Origin: Massilia polaris
GTDB taxonomy: Bacteria; Pseudomonadota; Gammaproteobacteria; Burkholderiales; Burkholderiaceae_D
Assembly: GCF_012927275.1 (NCBI RefSeq)
Contig: NZ_JABBGG010000003.1
Location: 124,001 to 188,000, forward strand
DNA length: 64,000 nucleotides
Reading direction: 5' to 3'
This document shows, in pieces, positions 47,712-57,639 of this stretch. The notes beneath the pieces are model-generated. The model saw only the letters and a list, made by a program, of their open reading frames with translations. It did not search any database and had not been told where the DNA came from. Both the position numbers and the translations under genes were made by a program. Position 1 is the first letter of the stretch; every line of letters starts with the position of its first letter.

Positions 47712-48788
47712 ATGTTCGAAGAAATGATGGGGACCAAACCGGTCTCGGATCGCCAGAAGTTCGATGTCGAGGCCCTCGACGCCTACATGCGCGAGCACGT
47801 CGAAGGCTACCAGGGCGGTCCGCTGGCGGTGGAACAGTTCAAGGGCGGGCAATCGAATCCAACCTTCAAAATCAGCAACGGCAGCCAGCAGTACGTGCTG
47901 CGCACCAAGCCCGGCCCGGCCGCCAAGCTGCTGCCGTCGGCGCACGCGATCGACCGCGAGTACCGCGTGATGGACGCGCTTCACAAAGCAGGCTTCCCCG
48001 CAGCGCGCCAATACGCGCTGTGCCTCGACGAGTCGGTGATCGGCCGCGCGTTCTTCATCATGGAATTCGTCGAAGGCCGCGTGCTGTGGGAACAATCGCT
48101 GCCCGGCATGACGCCGTCCGAACGCACCGCGATCTACGGCGAGATGAACCGCGTGCTCGCCCAGCTGCACAGCATCGACTACGCCGCCATCGGCCTGGCC
48201 GATTTCGGCAAGCCAGGCAACTACTTCGGCCGCCAAATCGAACGCTGGACGCGCCAGTACCAGGCCTCAAGCACCGAAACCATCGAAGCGATGGACAAGG
48301 TGATCGAATGGCTGCCGCAGAATATCCCGCCCGGCGACGACACCTCGATCGTGCACGGCGACTACCGCCTCGACAACCTGATCTTCCACCCGACCGAGCC
48401 ACGCATCCTCGCCGTGCTGGACTGGGAACTGTCGACCGTTGGCCACCCCGCTGCCGATTTCTCGTATCACTGCATGAGCTGGCACATCGCGCCGGGACAG
48501 TTCCGCGGCATCGGCGGGATGGATCTGAAGGCGCTCGGCATCCCGAGCCAGGACGAATATATCGCCTGCTACTGCGCGCGCACCGGCAAGACCATCCACG
48601 CCGAAGACTTCAACTTCTACCTCGCCTACAACATGTTCCGCCTCGCGGGCATCATGCAAGGCATTATGAAGCGCTACGTGGACGGCACCGCATCGAGCGC
48701 GCAGGCGCTGGAGAACGGCAAGGCAGCGCGGCCGATGGCCGAAATGGGCTGGCACTACGCGCAGCTGGCCATCGCCGAACAAAACTAA
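47712..48788 (+). CDS. APH-type phosphotransferase (ACAD10/11 kinase-domain-like, LvaA-like)
   Basis: 358-aa aminoglycoside-phosphotransferase-fold kinase. The catalytic loop is VHGDYRLDNLIF and the metal-binding Asp is in LAVLDWELSTVG, closely like the kinase domain of human ACAD10/11 and of Pseudomonas LvaA. Those kinases phosphorylate the 4-hydroxyl of 4-hydroxyacyl-CoA. AAGGAG is ahead of the ATG. The acyl-CoA dehydrogenase 15 bases downstream corresponds to the second domain of ACAD10/11, so a joint role in 4-hydroxy-acid breakdown is likely (inference). Confidence 0.85.
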   Translation: MFEEMMGTKPVSDRQKFDVEALDAYMREHVEGYQGGPLAVEQFKGGQSNPTFKISNGSQQYVLRTKPGPAAKLLPSAHAIDREYRVMDALHKAGFPAARQYALCLDESVIGRAFFIMEFVEGRVLWEQSLPGMTPSERTAIYGEMNRVLAQLHSIDYAAIGLADFGKPGNYFGRQIERWTRQYQASSTETIEAMDKVIEWLPQNIPPGDDTSIVHGDYRLDNLIFHPTEPRILAVLDWELSTVGHPAADFSYHCMSWHIAPGQFRGIGGMDLKALGIPSQDEYIACYCARTGKTIHAEDFNFYLAYNMFRLAGIMQGIMKRYVDGTASSAQALENGKAARPMAEMGWHYAQLAIAEQN

Positions 48789-48803
48789 CCCTCAAGGGCG
48801 ATC

Positions 48804-50027
<1,224 letters not shown>

Positions 50028-50033
50028 CAAACA

Positions 50034-50162
50034 ATGAGCCTGCAAGCCGTGCGTGAATTCTTCCACGCCCATAATCTGGAAATACCAATCATTAAACTGG
50101 AAGTCAGCACAGCCACAGTCGCACTCGCCGCCGAAGCCCACCGTGTCGTGGACGTCTGCTAA
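50034..50162 (+). pseudogene. Remnant of a YbaK/EbsC (Cys-tRNA deacylase-like) gene
   Basis: A 42-codon frame starting 6 bases after the dehydrogenase stop. It reads MSLQAVREFF, then IPIIKLEVSTATVALAAEAH, which is the usual N-terminus of YbaK-type editing proteins (STATVALAAEAHGV). Intact members run to about 160 residues; here the frame stops a few residues later at VVDVC. Since YbaK proteins often end in VDVC-like residues, this may be an internal deletion, but it could also be chance after a truncation. Not functional as an enzyme. Confidence 0.65.
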
Positions 50163-50347
50163 CGAAAATAGTGACGGCAATGTTGGCTAGCGAACTGGGG
50201 CCATGGACAAGCCTTGAACAAAGAAAATTTCATTCAAGCATGTTTTATTGTTATTGTTTCATCATTAATTAAACAAATTACCACTTGCCGCCCGTGAGGC
50301 GACACCGAATAGCGGGTCCATACTGAAAATGTTCCTGGGTAGTCTTT
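50163..50347 (+). other. AT-rich leader upstream of the GGDEF-EAL gene
   Basis: A 185-bp stretch visibly richer in A and T than its surroundings, notably 50210-50285. It contains the inverted repeat CTTGAA (50213-50218) with TTCAAG (50233-50238) and several TTATTGTT-like tracts. I saw no clean pair of -35 and -10 boxes. It presumably carries the promoter of the downstream gene. Confidence 0.5.
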
Positions 50348-53300
50348 GTGCATCATCTCGTCATGGACACTACGATGCTCGATTTCCTACATCTTGTCGT
50401 TGTTGCACCCGACAGCAGCCTGCTCTACGCAGGCATGTACGACCCGGTTCTCGTCACGCTATCGGTCGTCGTCGCGATGTTCGCATCCTACGCCGCGCTG
50501 CTCGTTTCCCGCCGCGTTGCGGCAACCAGGAAACACCGGCGCATGTGGCTGCTCGCCGGCGGCGTTTGCCTGGGCCTGGGCATTTGGGCGATGCATTTTG
50601 TCGGCATGCTGGCCTTCGCACTGCCCTGCACCAGGAGTTATGACTACCGCCTCACCTTCCTCTCCACCATTCCAGCCATGCTGGCCTGCACGCTGGCGTT
50701 GAACGTGATCAGCCAACGCGTGATCAGTCCGTTGCGGCTGGGCGTGGGCGCCATCCTGCTGGGTGCAGGGATCGGCGCCATGCACTATTCGGGTATGGCC
50801 GCGATGAACCTGGATGGCATCATCCGCTACGATCTCAAGCTGTTCCTGCTGTCGATGGTGGTTGCGGTGCTGCTGGCAGGGCTAGCCCTTTGGATCAAGT
50901 TCCGGCTGCCGGCCTGGCCTGCGCTGTGCGCCGGCGTGATGGGATTGGCAGTGGCCGGCATGCACTACACGGCCATGGCGGCCGCCTATTTCGTGCGCGA
51001 CGGCGACAGCAAACTGGTCGACTCGCAGATCAGTCCGACCTTGCTTTCCGCCGTGGTCCTAACCGCTACCAGCGTCATCATTACCGGTACCATCGTCGCG
51101 ACCTATGTCGGCAAGCATAAATTGTTTTCCTTTGACCGCTCGTACCGGCTGATCGGCCTTCTCATTGCCCTGTGGGCCGTAATTTCAGCGTTCGGCGTCG
51201 ACTATTTCCAGCGCCGGCTCGCCGACGAGATCGTGCAACAGGAAACACAACGAGCCCGCCAGCAGGCTGAGGACATCGCCGCGAATATCGAGGACAGCCT
51301 GCAACTGTTCAAGGGCATTCCAAAAGTGACGGTCCACGACGGCACCACGCGCCAAATCCTGCGCCGCTTTGGCCCGGACGCCGTCCCATTGTCGCTCGCG
51401 CCAACGGAGCGCAAGCAGTTGTGGACGCAGGACCGCGAGCTCGACCAGCTCAATAGTTCGCTTGCGTTCACCGCTTCCAGTTTCAAGGCGGATGCGATCT
51501 GGATTGTCAACGCGGCAGGGGACTGCATCGCCGCCAGTAACGCCGGCGGGCCCGAGAGTTTCGTCGGGACCAACTTTGCCGATCGCGTTTATTTTCTGCA
51601 GGCGCGGGCCGGCGGCGGCGGCCACCAATATGCGGTGAACCGCGCAAGCAAGGCCGCCGGCGTGTTCTTTTCGTATCCCTTGATCGAACAGGGCCGCTTC
51701 CTCGGCGCCGCCGTGGTCAAACGCAGTTTCCTGGCCTTGTCGCCCTGGACCCGCCAATCCAGCGCCTTCCTGGTGGACGCCAACGGTGTCATCGTGTTTT
51801 CGCCGGACAAGCGGTATGAATTCCGCACGCTGCCAAGCGCCACGATCGCAGCCATGCCGATCGACAAGCGTATTCTGCAATACTTGCGCAGCAGCTTCGA
51901 ACCGCTGTCGATCACGCCCTGGGGCGAACGGGGCCTGCCCGGGGTGGTTCGGCTGGGGACCGATAAGATGCCCGTCGTTCTGGGCATGAAGGCCATCGCC
52001 GGCGCCGCCATTAGCGTGTACGTTCCGCGTCCGCTCCGCGACCTGAGGCGCCTGCACACGCAACGCCTCTGGCTGTTCGTGCTGATCGCTGTGACGGGCG
52101 GCACATTGATCGTCGCTGCATCGGCCATCGTCCTCTACCTGCGCGAAACCAAGCGGGTCGAAGCCGATTTGCGGGTGGCCGCGGCTGCCTTCGAATCGCA
52201 GGAGGGCATGGTGATCACCGATGCCGCACACCTGGTCTTACGCACGAACCGCGCCTACACGGACATTACCGGCTTTGCCGCCAAGGATGTGGCCGACCGC
52301 GAGTTGGTGCTGCTCGACCCGGACCGCCACAACGCGGCATTTGGCGCAGCGATCTGGCAGGTGATCGAGGACGAGGGATGCTGGCAAGGCGAAATCTGGA
52401 CCCGTCGCAAGAATGGCGAACCCTACCCGGAATCGCTGGTGGTTACCGCCGTCAAGAACGCGAACGGCGACGTCACCCACTATGTGTGTGCGCTGACCGA
52501 CATCACCGCGCGCAAGGCGGCGGAAGAGGAAATTCGGAACCTCGCCTTGTATGACTTCCTGACCGGCCTGCCAAACCGGCGTTGCCTGATGGAACGCCTG
52601 CACCATGCACTCGCCGCATCGATGCGCACAGGCCTGCACGGCGCCTTGCTGTTCATCGACCTGGACAACTTCAAGGATCTCAACGACACGCTCGGCCACA
52701 ATATGGGCGACCTGCTGCTGCAGCAGGCGGCGCCGCGTTTTCGCACCTGCGTGCGCGAGAGCGACACGGTGGCCCGCCTTGGTGGCGACGAATTTATCGT
52801 CATGCTCGAAGGACTGGACAACGACGCGCTCGCGGCGGCCGAGCATGCCCGGCTGGTGGGCGAGAAAATCCTGGAACAGATGAAGCTGGCCTATGTGCTC
52901 GATCAGTACCAGCACATGTGCACCGCGAGCATCGGCATCACTTTGTTCCTTGGGCATGGCGAAGACGTCGAAGCCCTGCTCAAGCAGACCGACCTGGCAA
53001 TGTATCAGTCCAAGGCGGCCGGCCGCAATACCCTGCGCTTTTTCGACCCGGCCATGCAGGCCGTGGTGTCGGCCCGGGCCAGCCTCGACAACGATTTGCG
53101 CATTGGCTTGAAGCAGCGCCAGTTTCAGCTCTACTACCAGCCCCAGGTCGACGACGCCGGCAACCTGGTGGCGGCCGAAGCGCTGCTGCGCTGGCACCAC
53201 CCGCAGCGCGGAATGGTGCTGCCGACCGAATTCATTCCGGCTGCGGAAGAATCGGACCTGATCCTGGCGCTGGGCGACTGGGTGCTTGAAACTGCCTGCG

Positions 53301-53851
53301 CCCAGCTCGTTACGTGGGCGGCGCGCCCGGCGACGGCGACATTGTGCATCGCCATCAACGTCAGCCCGCGCCAATTCCGCCAACCGGACTTTGTCGGCCG
53401 CGTACTATCCGTGCTGGCCGCGAGCGGCGCTGATCCGTGCAAGCTCAAAGTGGAGCTGACCGAGAACCTGCTGCTCGACGACGTCGGCCAGACTATCGCC
53501 AAGATGGAAGCGCTCAAGACCCAAGGCGTGGGCATCTCGCTGGACGACTTTGGCACTGGTTATTCTTCGCTGACCTATCTCAAGCGCCTGCCCATTTGCG
53601 AGTTGAAGATCGACCGCTCCTTCGTACGCGACATCCTGACCAGCCCGGACGATGCCTCGATCATCAAGACCATCCTGACGCTGGCGCACAATCTGGGGAT
53701 CGACGCCGTGGCCGAAGGCGTCGAATCGGATGCGCAACGCGCCTTCCTGGCCAACCTGGGCTGCAAGGCCTTCCAGGGTTACCTGTTTGGGCGTCCAGTG
53801 CCACCGGCCGAGTTCGACCTGTTCGTCGAGCGCGCTCCTGCCGACGCCTAG
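50348..53851 (+). CDS. MHYT - periplasmic sensor - PAS - GGDEF - EAL cyclic di-GMP protein
   Basis: 1167-aa inner-membrane signalling protein. Three MHYT repeats (AMHFVGM, AMHYSGM, GMHYTAM) in about seven helices are followed by a Cache-like sensor (about 285-575), a helix, a PAS domain (about 610-725), GGDEF and EAL. GGDEF at 812-816 is intact, and RESD exactly five residues before it is an inhibitory I-site. The EAL motif is at 944-946 with DDFGTGYSSL and LKIDRSFV later, so both synthase and hydrolase activity are possible. The start is a GTG; the ATG at 50363 is an alternative. It separates two arms of a fatty-acid cluster. Confidence 0.9.
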   Translation: MHHLVMDTTMLDFLHLVVVAPDSSLLYAGMYDPVLVTLSVVVAMFASYAALLVSRRVAATRKHRRMWLLAGGVCLGLGIWAMHFVGMLAFALPCTRSYDYRLTFLSTIPAMLACTLALNVISQRVISPLRLGVGAILLGAGIGAMHYSGMAAMNLDGIIRYDLKLFLLSMVVAVLLAGLALWIKFRLPAWPALCAGVMGLAVAGMHYTAMAAAYFVRDGDSKLVDSQISPTLLSAVVLTATSVIITGTIVATYVGKHKLFSFDRSYRLIGLLIALWAVISAFGVDYFQRRLADEIVQQETQRARQQAEDIAANIEDSLQLFKGIPKVTVHDGTTRQILRRFGPDAVPLSLAPTERKQLWTQDRELDQLNSSLAFTASSFKADAIWIVNAAGDCIAASNAGGPESFVGTNFADRVYFLQARAGGGGHQYAVNRASKAAGVFFSYPLIEQGRFLGAAVVKRSFLALSPWTRQSSAFLVDANGVIVFSPDKRYEFRTLPSATIAAMPIDKRILQYLRSSFEPLSITPWGERGLPGVVRLGTDKMPVVLGMKAIAGAAISVYVPRPLRDLRRLHTQRLWLFVLIAVTGGTLIVAASAIVLYLRETKRVEADLRVAAAAFESQEGMVITDAAHLVLRTNRAYTDITGFAAKDVADRELVLLDPDRHNAAFGAAIWQVIEDEGCWQGEIWTRRKNGEPYPESLVVTAVKNANGDVTHYVCALTDITARKAAEEEIRNLALYDFLTGLPNRRCLMERLHHALAASMRTGLHGALLFIDLDNFKDLNDTLGHNMGDLLLQQAAPRFRTCVRESDTVARLGGDEFIVMLEGLDNDALAAAEHARLVGEKILEQMKLAYVLDQYQHMCTASIGITLFLGHGEDVEALLKQTDLAMYQSKAAGRNTLRFFDPAMQAVVSARASLDNDLRIGLKQRQFQLYYQPQVDDAGNLVAAEALLRWHHPQRGMVLPTEFIPAAEESDLILALGDWVLETACAQLVTWAARPATATLCIAINVSPRQFRQPDFVGRVLSVLAASGADPCKLKVELTENLLLDDVGQTIAKMEALKTQGVGISLDDFGTGYSSLTYLKRLPICELKIDRSFVRDILTSPDDASIIKTILTLAHNLGIDAVAEGVESDAQRAFLANLGCKAFQGYLFGRPVPPAEFDLFVERAPADA

Positions 53852-53910
53852 TGCTGGTTGCCGTTGCCAAGCAACGCCTTCAGTTCCGCCAGCCCGACGA
53901 TCTCATGCAT
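53848..53910 (-). pseudogene. N-terminal remnant of a MaoC-type dehydratase gene
   Basis: A 20-codon frame beginning inside the maoC stop (its ATG overlaps GATGCATGA) and reading MHEIVGLAELKALLGNGNQH. GLAELKALLG resembles the N-terminus of MaoC-family dehydratases (GLxELKALVGQE). The frame ends at a stop that overlaps the end of the EAL gene, so the rest of the gene appears lost. Too short to be certain. Confidence 0.5.
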
Positions 53911-54373
53911 CGGCGCCCTCGTTCGGCCGGCGGCCGTACATGCCCATGCCTTCGATGGTGCAGACCAGCTCCCCTTTCTCGTTGCGCGCTTCCCAGGTCG
54001 ACCACACGACCCCGCGGTCAGGCTTCGAGCCCGAGGCCTTTACCTGCGTCGTGATGTAGCGGACGCTGAGCGTGTCGTTCGGCCGCACCGGCAGGATCCA
54101 GCGTACCTTCTCAAGTCCCGGAGAACCCATACTCGACGAGTTCCCCAGCACGCTGTCGACGACGATGCGCATCATCATGCTGCAGGTGTGCCAGCCGCTG
54201 GCGATCACGCCGCCGAAAATGGATTTTCCGGCTGCGTCATGATCGACGTGGAAGGGCTGCGGGTCGAAGTCGGCCGCGAACTCGATGATCTCCTGCTCGG
54301 TCACGGTACGCGTGCCGAGCTCGATCTCCTGGCCCGGGAAGAAGTCCTCGAAGTACCAGCGGCGGCCGCTCAT
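53903..54373 (-). CDS. MaoC family hydratase
   Basis: 156-aa hot-dog-fold enzyme, likely a (2E)-enoyl-CoA hydratase. It starts MSGRRWYFEDFFPGQEIELG; TVTEQEIIEFAADFDPQPFHVD carries the catalytic Asp-His pair of the hydratase motif. The start overlaps the upstream dehydrogenase stop by four bases, and a longer frame upstream is only a shadow. Together with two acyl-CoA dehydrogenases it makes a small beta-oxidation operon. Confidence 0.88.
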   Translation of the reverse strand: MSGRRWYFEDFFPGQEIELGTRTVTEQEIIEFAADFDPQPFHVDHDAAGKSIFGGVIASGWHTCSMMMRIVVDSVLGNSSSMGSPGLEKVRWILPVRPNDTLSVRYITTQVKASGSKPDRGVVWSTWEARNEKGELVCTIEGMGMYGRRPNEGADA

Positions 54374-55515
54374 GCGAATTCCCCTTGCGCGAATCCTGGC
54401 TGGGCGATGAAGCGCGCCAGGTGGTGGTCGGAATCGCCAAGCGACAGTTCGATCATCGTCAGGCGCTTGAAGTGGTGCGCGGCCGGCAGTTCGTCCGTGA
54501 CGCCCATCCCGCCGTGCAGCTGCACCGCCTGCTGGCCGACGAACTTCGCGGCTTGACCGACACGGAACTTGGCCGCGGAAACCGCGCGGCGGCGTTCCTG
54601 CACGTCGCCGGAACCCAGTTTGACGGCGGCCAGCAGCGCCATCGAGCGCGCCTGCTCGAGGTGAATGTACATGTCGGCCATCCGGTGCTGCAGCGCCTGG
54701 AACTTGCCGATCGGCGCGCCAAACTGGTTGCGCGTCTTCAGGTATTCCAGCGTCGCGGCGAAGATGGCTTCCATCGCGCCAAGCGCTTCCGCGCACAGCA
54801 GGCCGGCGCCGTAATCGGCGCCGGCATCGAGGATGTCCCAGCCCGCATCTGGTTTGCCCACCAGCGCGGATGCCGGCACCTGCACGTTGTCGAACACGAT
54901 ATCGGCGGCACGCTGGCCGTCGAGCGTGCGGTAATCGGTCACGCGCACGCCGGCAGTATCCTTCGGCACGACGAACAAGGTCACTCCCGCTGTGTCGCGC
55001 TGCGCGCCCGAGGTGCGCGCGGAGACGATCAGGCTGGCGGCCTGGCCGCCGTGGATCACCACGCTCTTGCGGCCATTGATTGAGTAGCCGCCGCCCGCCG
55101 CGGTTGCGGTCGTTGCGATGTCGGAGAGGTCATGGCGCGACTGCTTTTCGCCCAGCGCGCACGCCAGCTTCAGTCCGCCACCGGCCACCTGTTCGAGCAG
55201 GTCCGAATGGCCGCCGCCCAGCTTGAGGAACTCCGCACCCAGCACAGTTGCGAAGTAAGGCTCGACCACGAGGCCGCGCCCGATCTCCTGCATCACGACG
55301 AACATGTCGACCGCGGTTCCGTTGAAGCCGCCCTGCTCTTCCGGCACCGGCAGTGCCGTCATGCCCAGTTCGGCAAGCGTCGCCCACGCCGCATCGGACA
55401 CGCCGCTGTCGGAGTGGATGATCTTCCTGCGCGCATCGAAGTTGTAGTCCTTGGCGATCCAGCGCTTGAGGGCATCGGCAAACTGCTGCTGTTCTTCCTT
55501 GAAATTGAAATCCAT
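54370..55515 (-). CDS. Acyl-CoA dehydrogenase, small-subunit (PimD-like)
   Basis: 381-aa FAD-dependent dehydrogenase. Typical blocks are EEQGGFNGTAVD, the beta-domain NGRKSVVIHG and the C-terminal QLHGGMGVTDELPAAHHFKR. It resembles the smaller partner of PimC/PimD-type pairs, which act as heteromers on pimeloyl-CoA or branched substrates. It follows the larger dehydrogenase gene by 10 bases and overlaps maoC by four. The substrate cannot be read from sequence. Confidence 0.87.
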   Translation of the reverse strand: MDFNFKEEQQQFADALKRWIAKDYNFDARRKIIHSDSGVSDAAWATLAELGMTALPVPEEQGGFNGTAVDMFVVMQEIGRGLVVEPYFATVLGAEFLKLGGGHSDLLEQVAGGGLKLACALGEKQSRHDLSDIATTATAAGGGYSINGRKSVVIHGGQAASLIVSARTSGAQRDTAGVTLFVVPKDTAGVRVTDYRTLDGQRAADIVFDNVQVPASALVGKPDAGWDILDAGADYGAGLLCAEALGAMEAIFAATLEYLKTRNQFGAPIGKFQALQHRMADMYIHLEQARSMALLAAVKLGSGDVQERRRAVSAAKFRVGQAAKFVGQQAVQLHGGMGVTDELPAAHHFKRLTMIELSLGDSDHHLARFIAQPGFAQGEFA

Positions 55516-55525
55516 GCTCAGTCCC

Positions 55526-56716
55526 TCACAGGCCCAGGATCATCTGGGTGATGATGTTTCGTTGAATCTCGTTCGAGCCGCCGTAGATGGAGGTCTTGCG
55601 GAAATTAAAGTAGTGCGAGGCCAGCGGCGCGGCGTCATCCTCGCCGGAGACCGCATGTCCGGCGGCGCCTTCAAGGTAGTCCGGATCGAACGGCAGAGCC
55701 AGCGGGCCGACCGCTTCGACCATCAGCTCGGACAGGGTCTGCTGGATGTCGGTACCGCGCACCTTGAGCACGGAGGCTTCCGGACCCGGCGCCGTGTTCG
55801 CTTGTGCGAGTACGCGCAGCACGGTCATCTCGAGCGCCATCAGCTCGATCTCCAGCGTGGCGACCTTGGCGGCGAACAGCGGATCTTCCATTAAAGGCCT
55901 GCCGTTCTTCGACTGCGCGGCGGCCAGTTTCTTGAGCGATGCCAGTTCGCGCTTTGAGCGGCCCACCGCTGCGATCCCTGTACGTTCGTGGCCGAGCAGG
56001 TATTTGGCGTAGGTCCAGCCCTTGTTCTCCTGGCCGATCAGGTTCTGCACCGGCACCTTGACGTTATCGAAGAACACCTCGTTCACTTCGTGGTCTTCGT
56101 CGAGCATGATAATCGGGCGTACCGTCACGCCAGGCGCATGCATGTCGATCAGCAGGAACGAGATGCCCTCCTGCTTGCGCACGCCGCTGTCGGTGCGCAC
56201 CAGGCAGAAGATCATGTCGGCATGCTGCGCCAGCGTGGTCCAGGTCTTCTGGCCGTTGACGATGTAGTGCTCGCCGTCGCGCACGGCGGTGGTCTTGAGC
56301 GAAGCGAGGTCCGACCCCGCGCCCGGCTCCGAATAGCCCTGGCACCACCAGTCCTCGCAGGACAAGATGCGTGGCAGGTAATGGGCTTTCTGGGCGTCGT
56401 TGCCAAAGGCCATGATGACCGGAGCGACCATGTTGACGCCGAACGGCAGGACCGGCGGGGTGCCGGCGCGCGCGCATTCTTCTTCCCAGATATGGCGCTG
56501 CACCGGCGTCCATCCGGCGCCGCCAAATTCGACCGGCCACGCAGGCGCTACCCAGCCTTGCCTGGCCAGGATCTTGTGCCAGCGCACGTAGTCGTCCTTC
56601 GACATGCGCAGGTGCTTGCGCACTTTCTGCTGCAGGTCGGCAGGCAGGTTGGCGGCGAGGAAGGCGCGCACGTGATCGCGAAACGCCAGGTCCTCGCTCG
56701 TATAGTTCAGGTCCAT
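55526..56716 (-). CDS. Acyl-CoA dehydrogenase, large-subunit (PimC-like)
   Basis: 396-aa FAD-dependent dehydrogenase. The FAD contact is in GYSEPGAGSDLASLKT, the beta domain has NGQKTWTTLAQHADM, and the C-terminus is SIYGGSNEIQRNIITQMILGL-like. It matches the PimC-type large partner. AAGGAG lies eight bases before the ATG. It is the first gene of the minus-strand operon dehydrogenase, dehydrogenase, maoC. Confidence 0.88.
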   Translation of the reverse strand: MDLNYTSEDLAFRDHVRAFLAANLPADLQQKVRKHLRMSKDDYVRWHKILARQGWVAPAWPVEFGGAGWTPVQRHIWEEECARAGTPPVLPFGVNMVAPVIMAFGNDAQKAHYLPRILSCEDWWCQGYSEPGAGSDLASLKTTAVRDGEHYIVNGQKTWTTLAQHADMIFCLVRTDSGVRKQEGISFLLIDMHAPGVTVRPIIMLDEDHEVNEVFFDNVKVPVQNLIGQENKGWTYAKYLLGHERTGIAAVGRSKRELASLKKLAAAQSKNGRPLMEDPLFAAKVATLEIELMALEMTVLRVLAQANTAPGPEASVLKVRGTDIQQTLSELMVEAVGPLALPFDPDYLEGAAGHAVSGEDDAAPLASHYFNFRKTSIYGGSNEIQRNIITQMILGL

Positions 56717-56774
56717 ACATTCTCCTTGTTATTCGCCGCCAAAAAAGCACGATCGTTCACAAGAATTGTACATG

Positions 56775-56814
56775 AAAAAAACGCCGCCAAGGCATGCACC
56801 CGGCGGCGTTTTTT
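56775..56814. terminator. Terminator after the PEP-CTERM gene
   Basis: A seven-bp GC stem (56782-56788 with 56802-56808) extended by A/T pairs, 13-base loop, with T tracts on both strands. It ends the PEP-CTERM transcript on the minus strand before the acyl-CoA dehydrogenase operon. Confidence 0.8.
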
Positions 56815-56843
56815 ATTCAGCTTTTCAGCTGATGGGAAGTCGA

Positions 56844-57434
56844 TCAGCGCGACCGGCGACGCGATACCAGGCCAGCACCTGCGAGGCCGGCGAGCAGCAG
56901 TGCGATCGAACCTGGTTCAGGGATTTCTGCCGCTCCGCCACCGCCGCCGTTATCGCCACCGCCAGGAACGTCGATATCGACGCCGCTGCCGGTACCAGGA
57001 ACTTCAAGGTCGGTGCCACCGCCGCCGCCAATGCCGCCGCCGCCGCCACCGCCACCGCCGCCGCCACCGCCGCCGCCACCGCCAGCACCGCCGCCGCCAC
57101 TTGCGCCGCCGTCAACCACAGGCGCAGCGCCGCCGCCGCCGACACCGATGCCCGACATGCCGCCAGATGCATTAGGTGCGAACAACACCGCGGAGTTGCC
57201 GGATGCGTCGCCGTGTGCCGCGAGACTCGTGTGCATGCTCCATGCTTGCGAGAACGCTGCCCAGTTGCCGCTTGCGACAATGGAGTCCATGCTGTTGAGG
57301 GCGCCGACAACACTGACGGAACCCGATTGCAGGGTCCAGCCACCGAGCATGCTAGCAGTAGACGATGTCGGATTTGCGTGCGCCGAAGCAGCACCAGCGA
57401 ACATAGCTGCGATAACGAGTGAACGAATGACCAT
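56844..57434 (-). CDS. Glycine-rich PEP-CTERM protein
   Basis: 196-aa exported protein. Signal peptide at about 1-20 (cut after AHA), a central domain at about 21-95, a Gly-rich region at 95-168 that includes a run of Gly broken only by one Ala and one Ile (113-140), and a C-terminal sorting signal: PEPGS at 172-176, a hydrophobic helix and RRRSR. An exosortase, not in this window, should process it. GGGGG just before the ATG acts as ribosome site. Many such proteins belong to exopolysaccharide or biofilm matrices; the exact role is unknown. Confidence 0.85.
   Translation of the reverse strand: MVIRSLVIAAMFAGAASAHANPTSSTASMLGGWTLQSGSVSVVGALNSMDSIVASGNWAAFSQAWSMHTSLAAHGDASGNSAVLFAPNASGGMSGIGVGGGGAAPVVDGGASGGGGAGGGGGGGGGGGGGGGGGIGGGGGTDLEVPGTGSGVDIDVPGGGDNGGGGGAAEIPEPGSIALLLAGLAGAGLVSRRRSR
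57015..57098 (-). repeat. GGC/GGT triplet repeat encoding the poly-glycine run
   Basis: About 28 codons, nearly all GGN, inside the PEP-CTERM gene. The DNA is a low-complexity array of CCGCC and CCACC units on the plus strand. Slippage in steps of three would change the length of the Gly run without breaking the frame. Confidence 0.8.
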
Positions 57435-57578
57435 ATGACCCCCATTTATATTCTCAACAACAAAGATATAAGTTTTGCAACGATGTGCAATCCTAACATT
57501 ACTGAAAATAAATGCAACGTTTACTGCATTTCAATCGTGCGCTGGAGAATTCAGCAAGAACAATGGCGGGCAAATGAT

Positions 57579-57611
57579 AAAAAAATGGCCACATATCGGT
57601 ATGCGGCCATT
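57579..57611 (-). terminator. Terminator after the prc gene
   Basis: On the minus strand AATGGCC-type arms (57605-57611 with 57584-57590) plus an inner four-bp pairing form a hairpin followed by seven T (57585-57579). It lies about 30 bases after the prc stop and shields the PEP-CTERM gene from readthrough. Confidence 0.75.
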
Positions 57612-57639
57612 CTTGGAGAAGACGTACTACAGCTGTTTA

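Noticed and set aside
57000-57130. Repeat array resembling a CRISPR or tandem satellite
   Set aside because: It is a plain triplet array coding for glycine within an intact gene, with no spacers.
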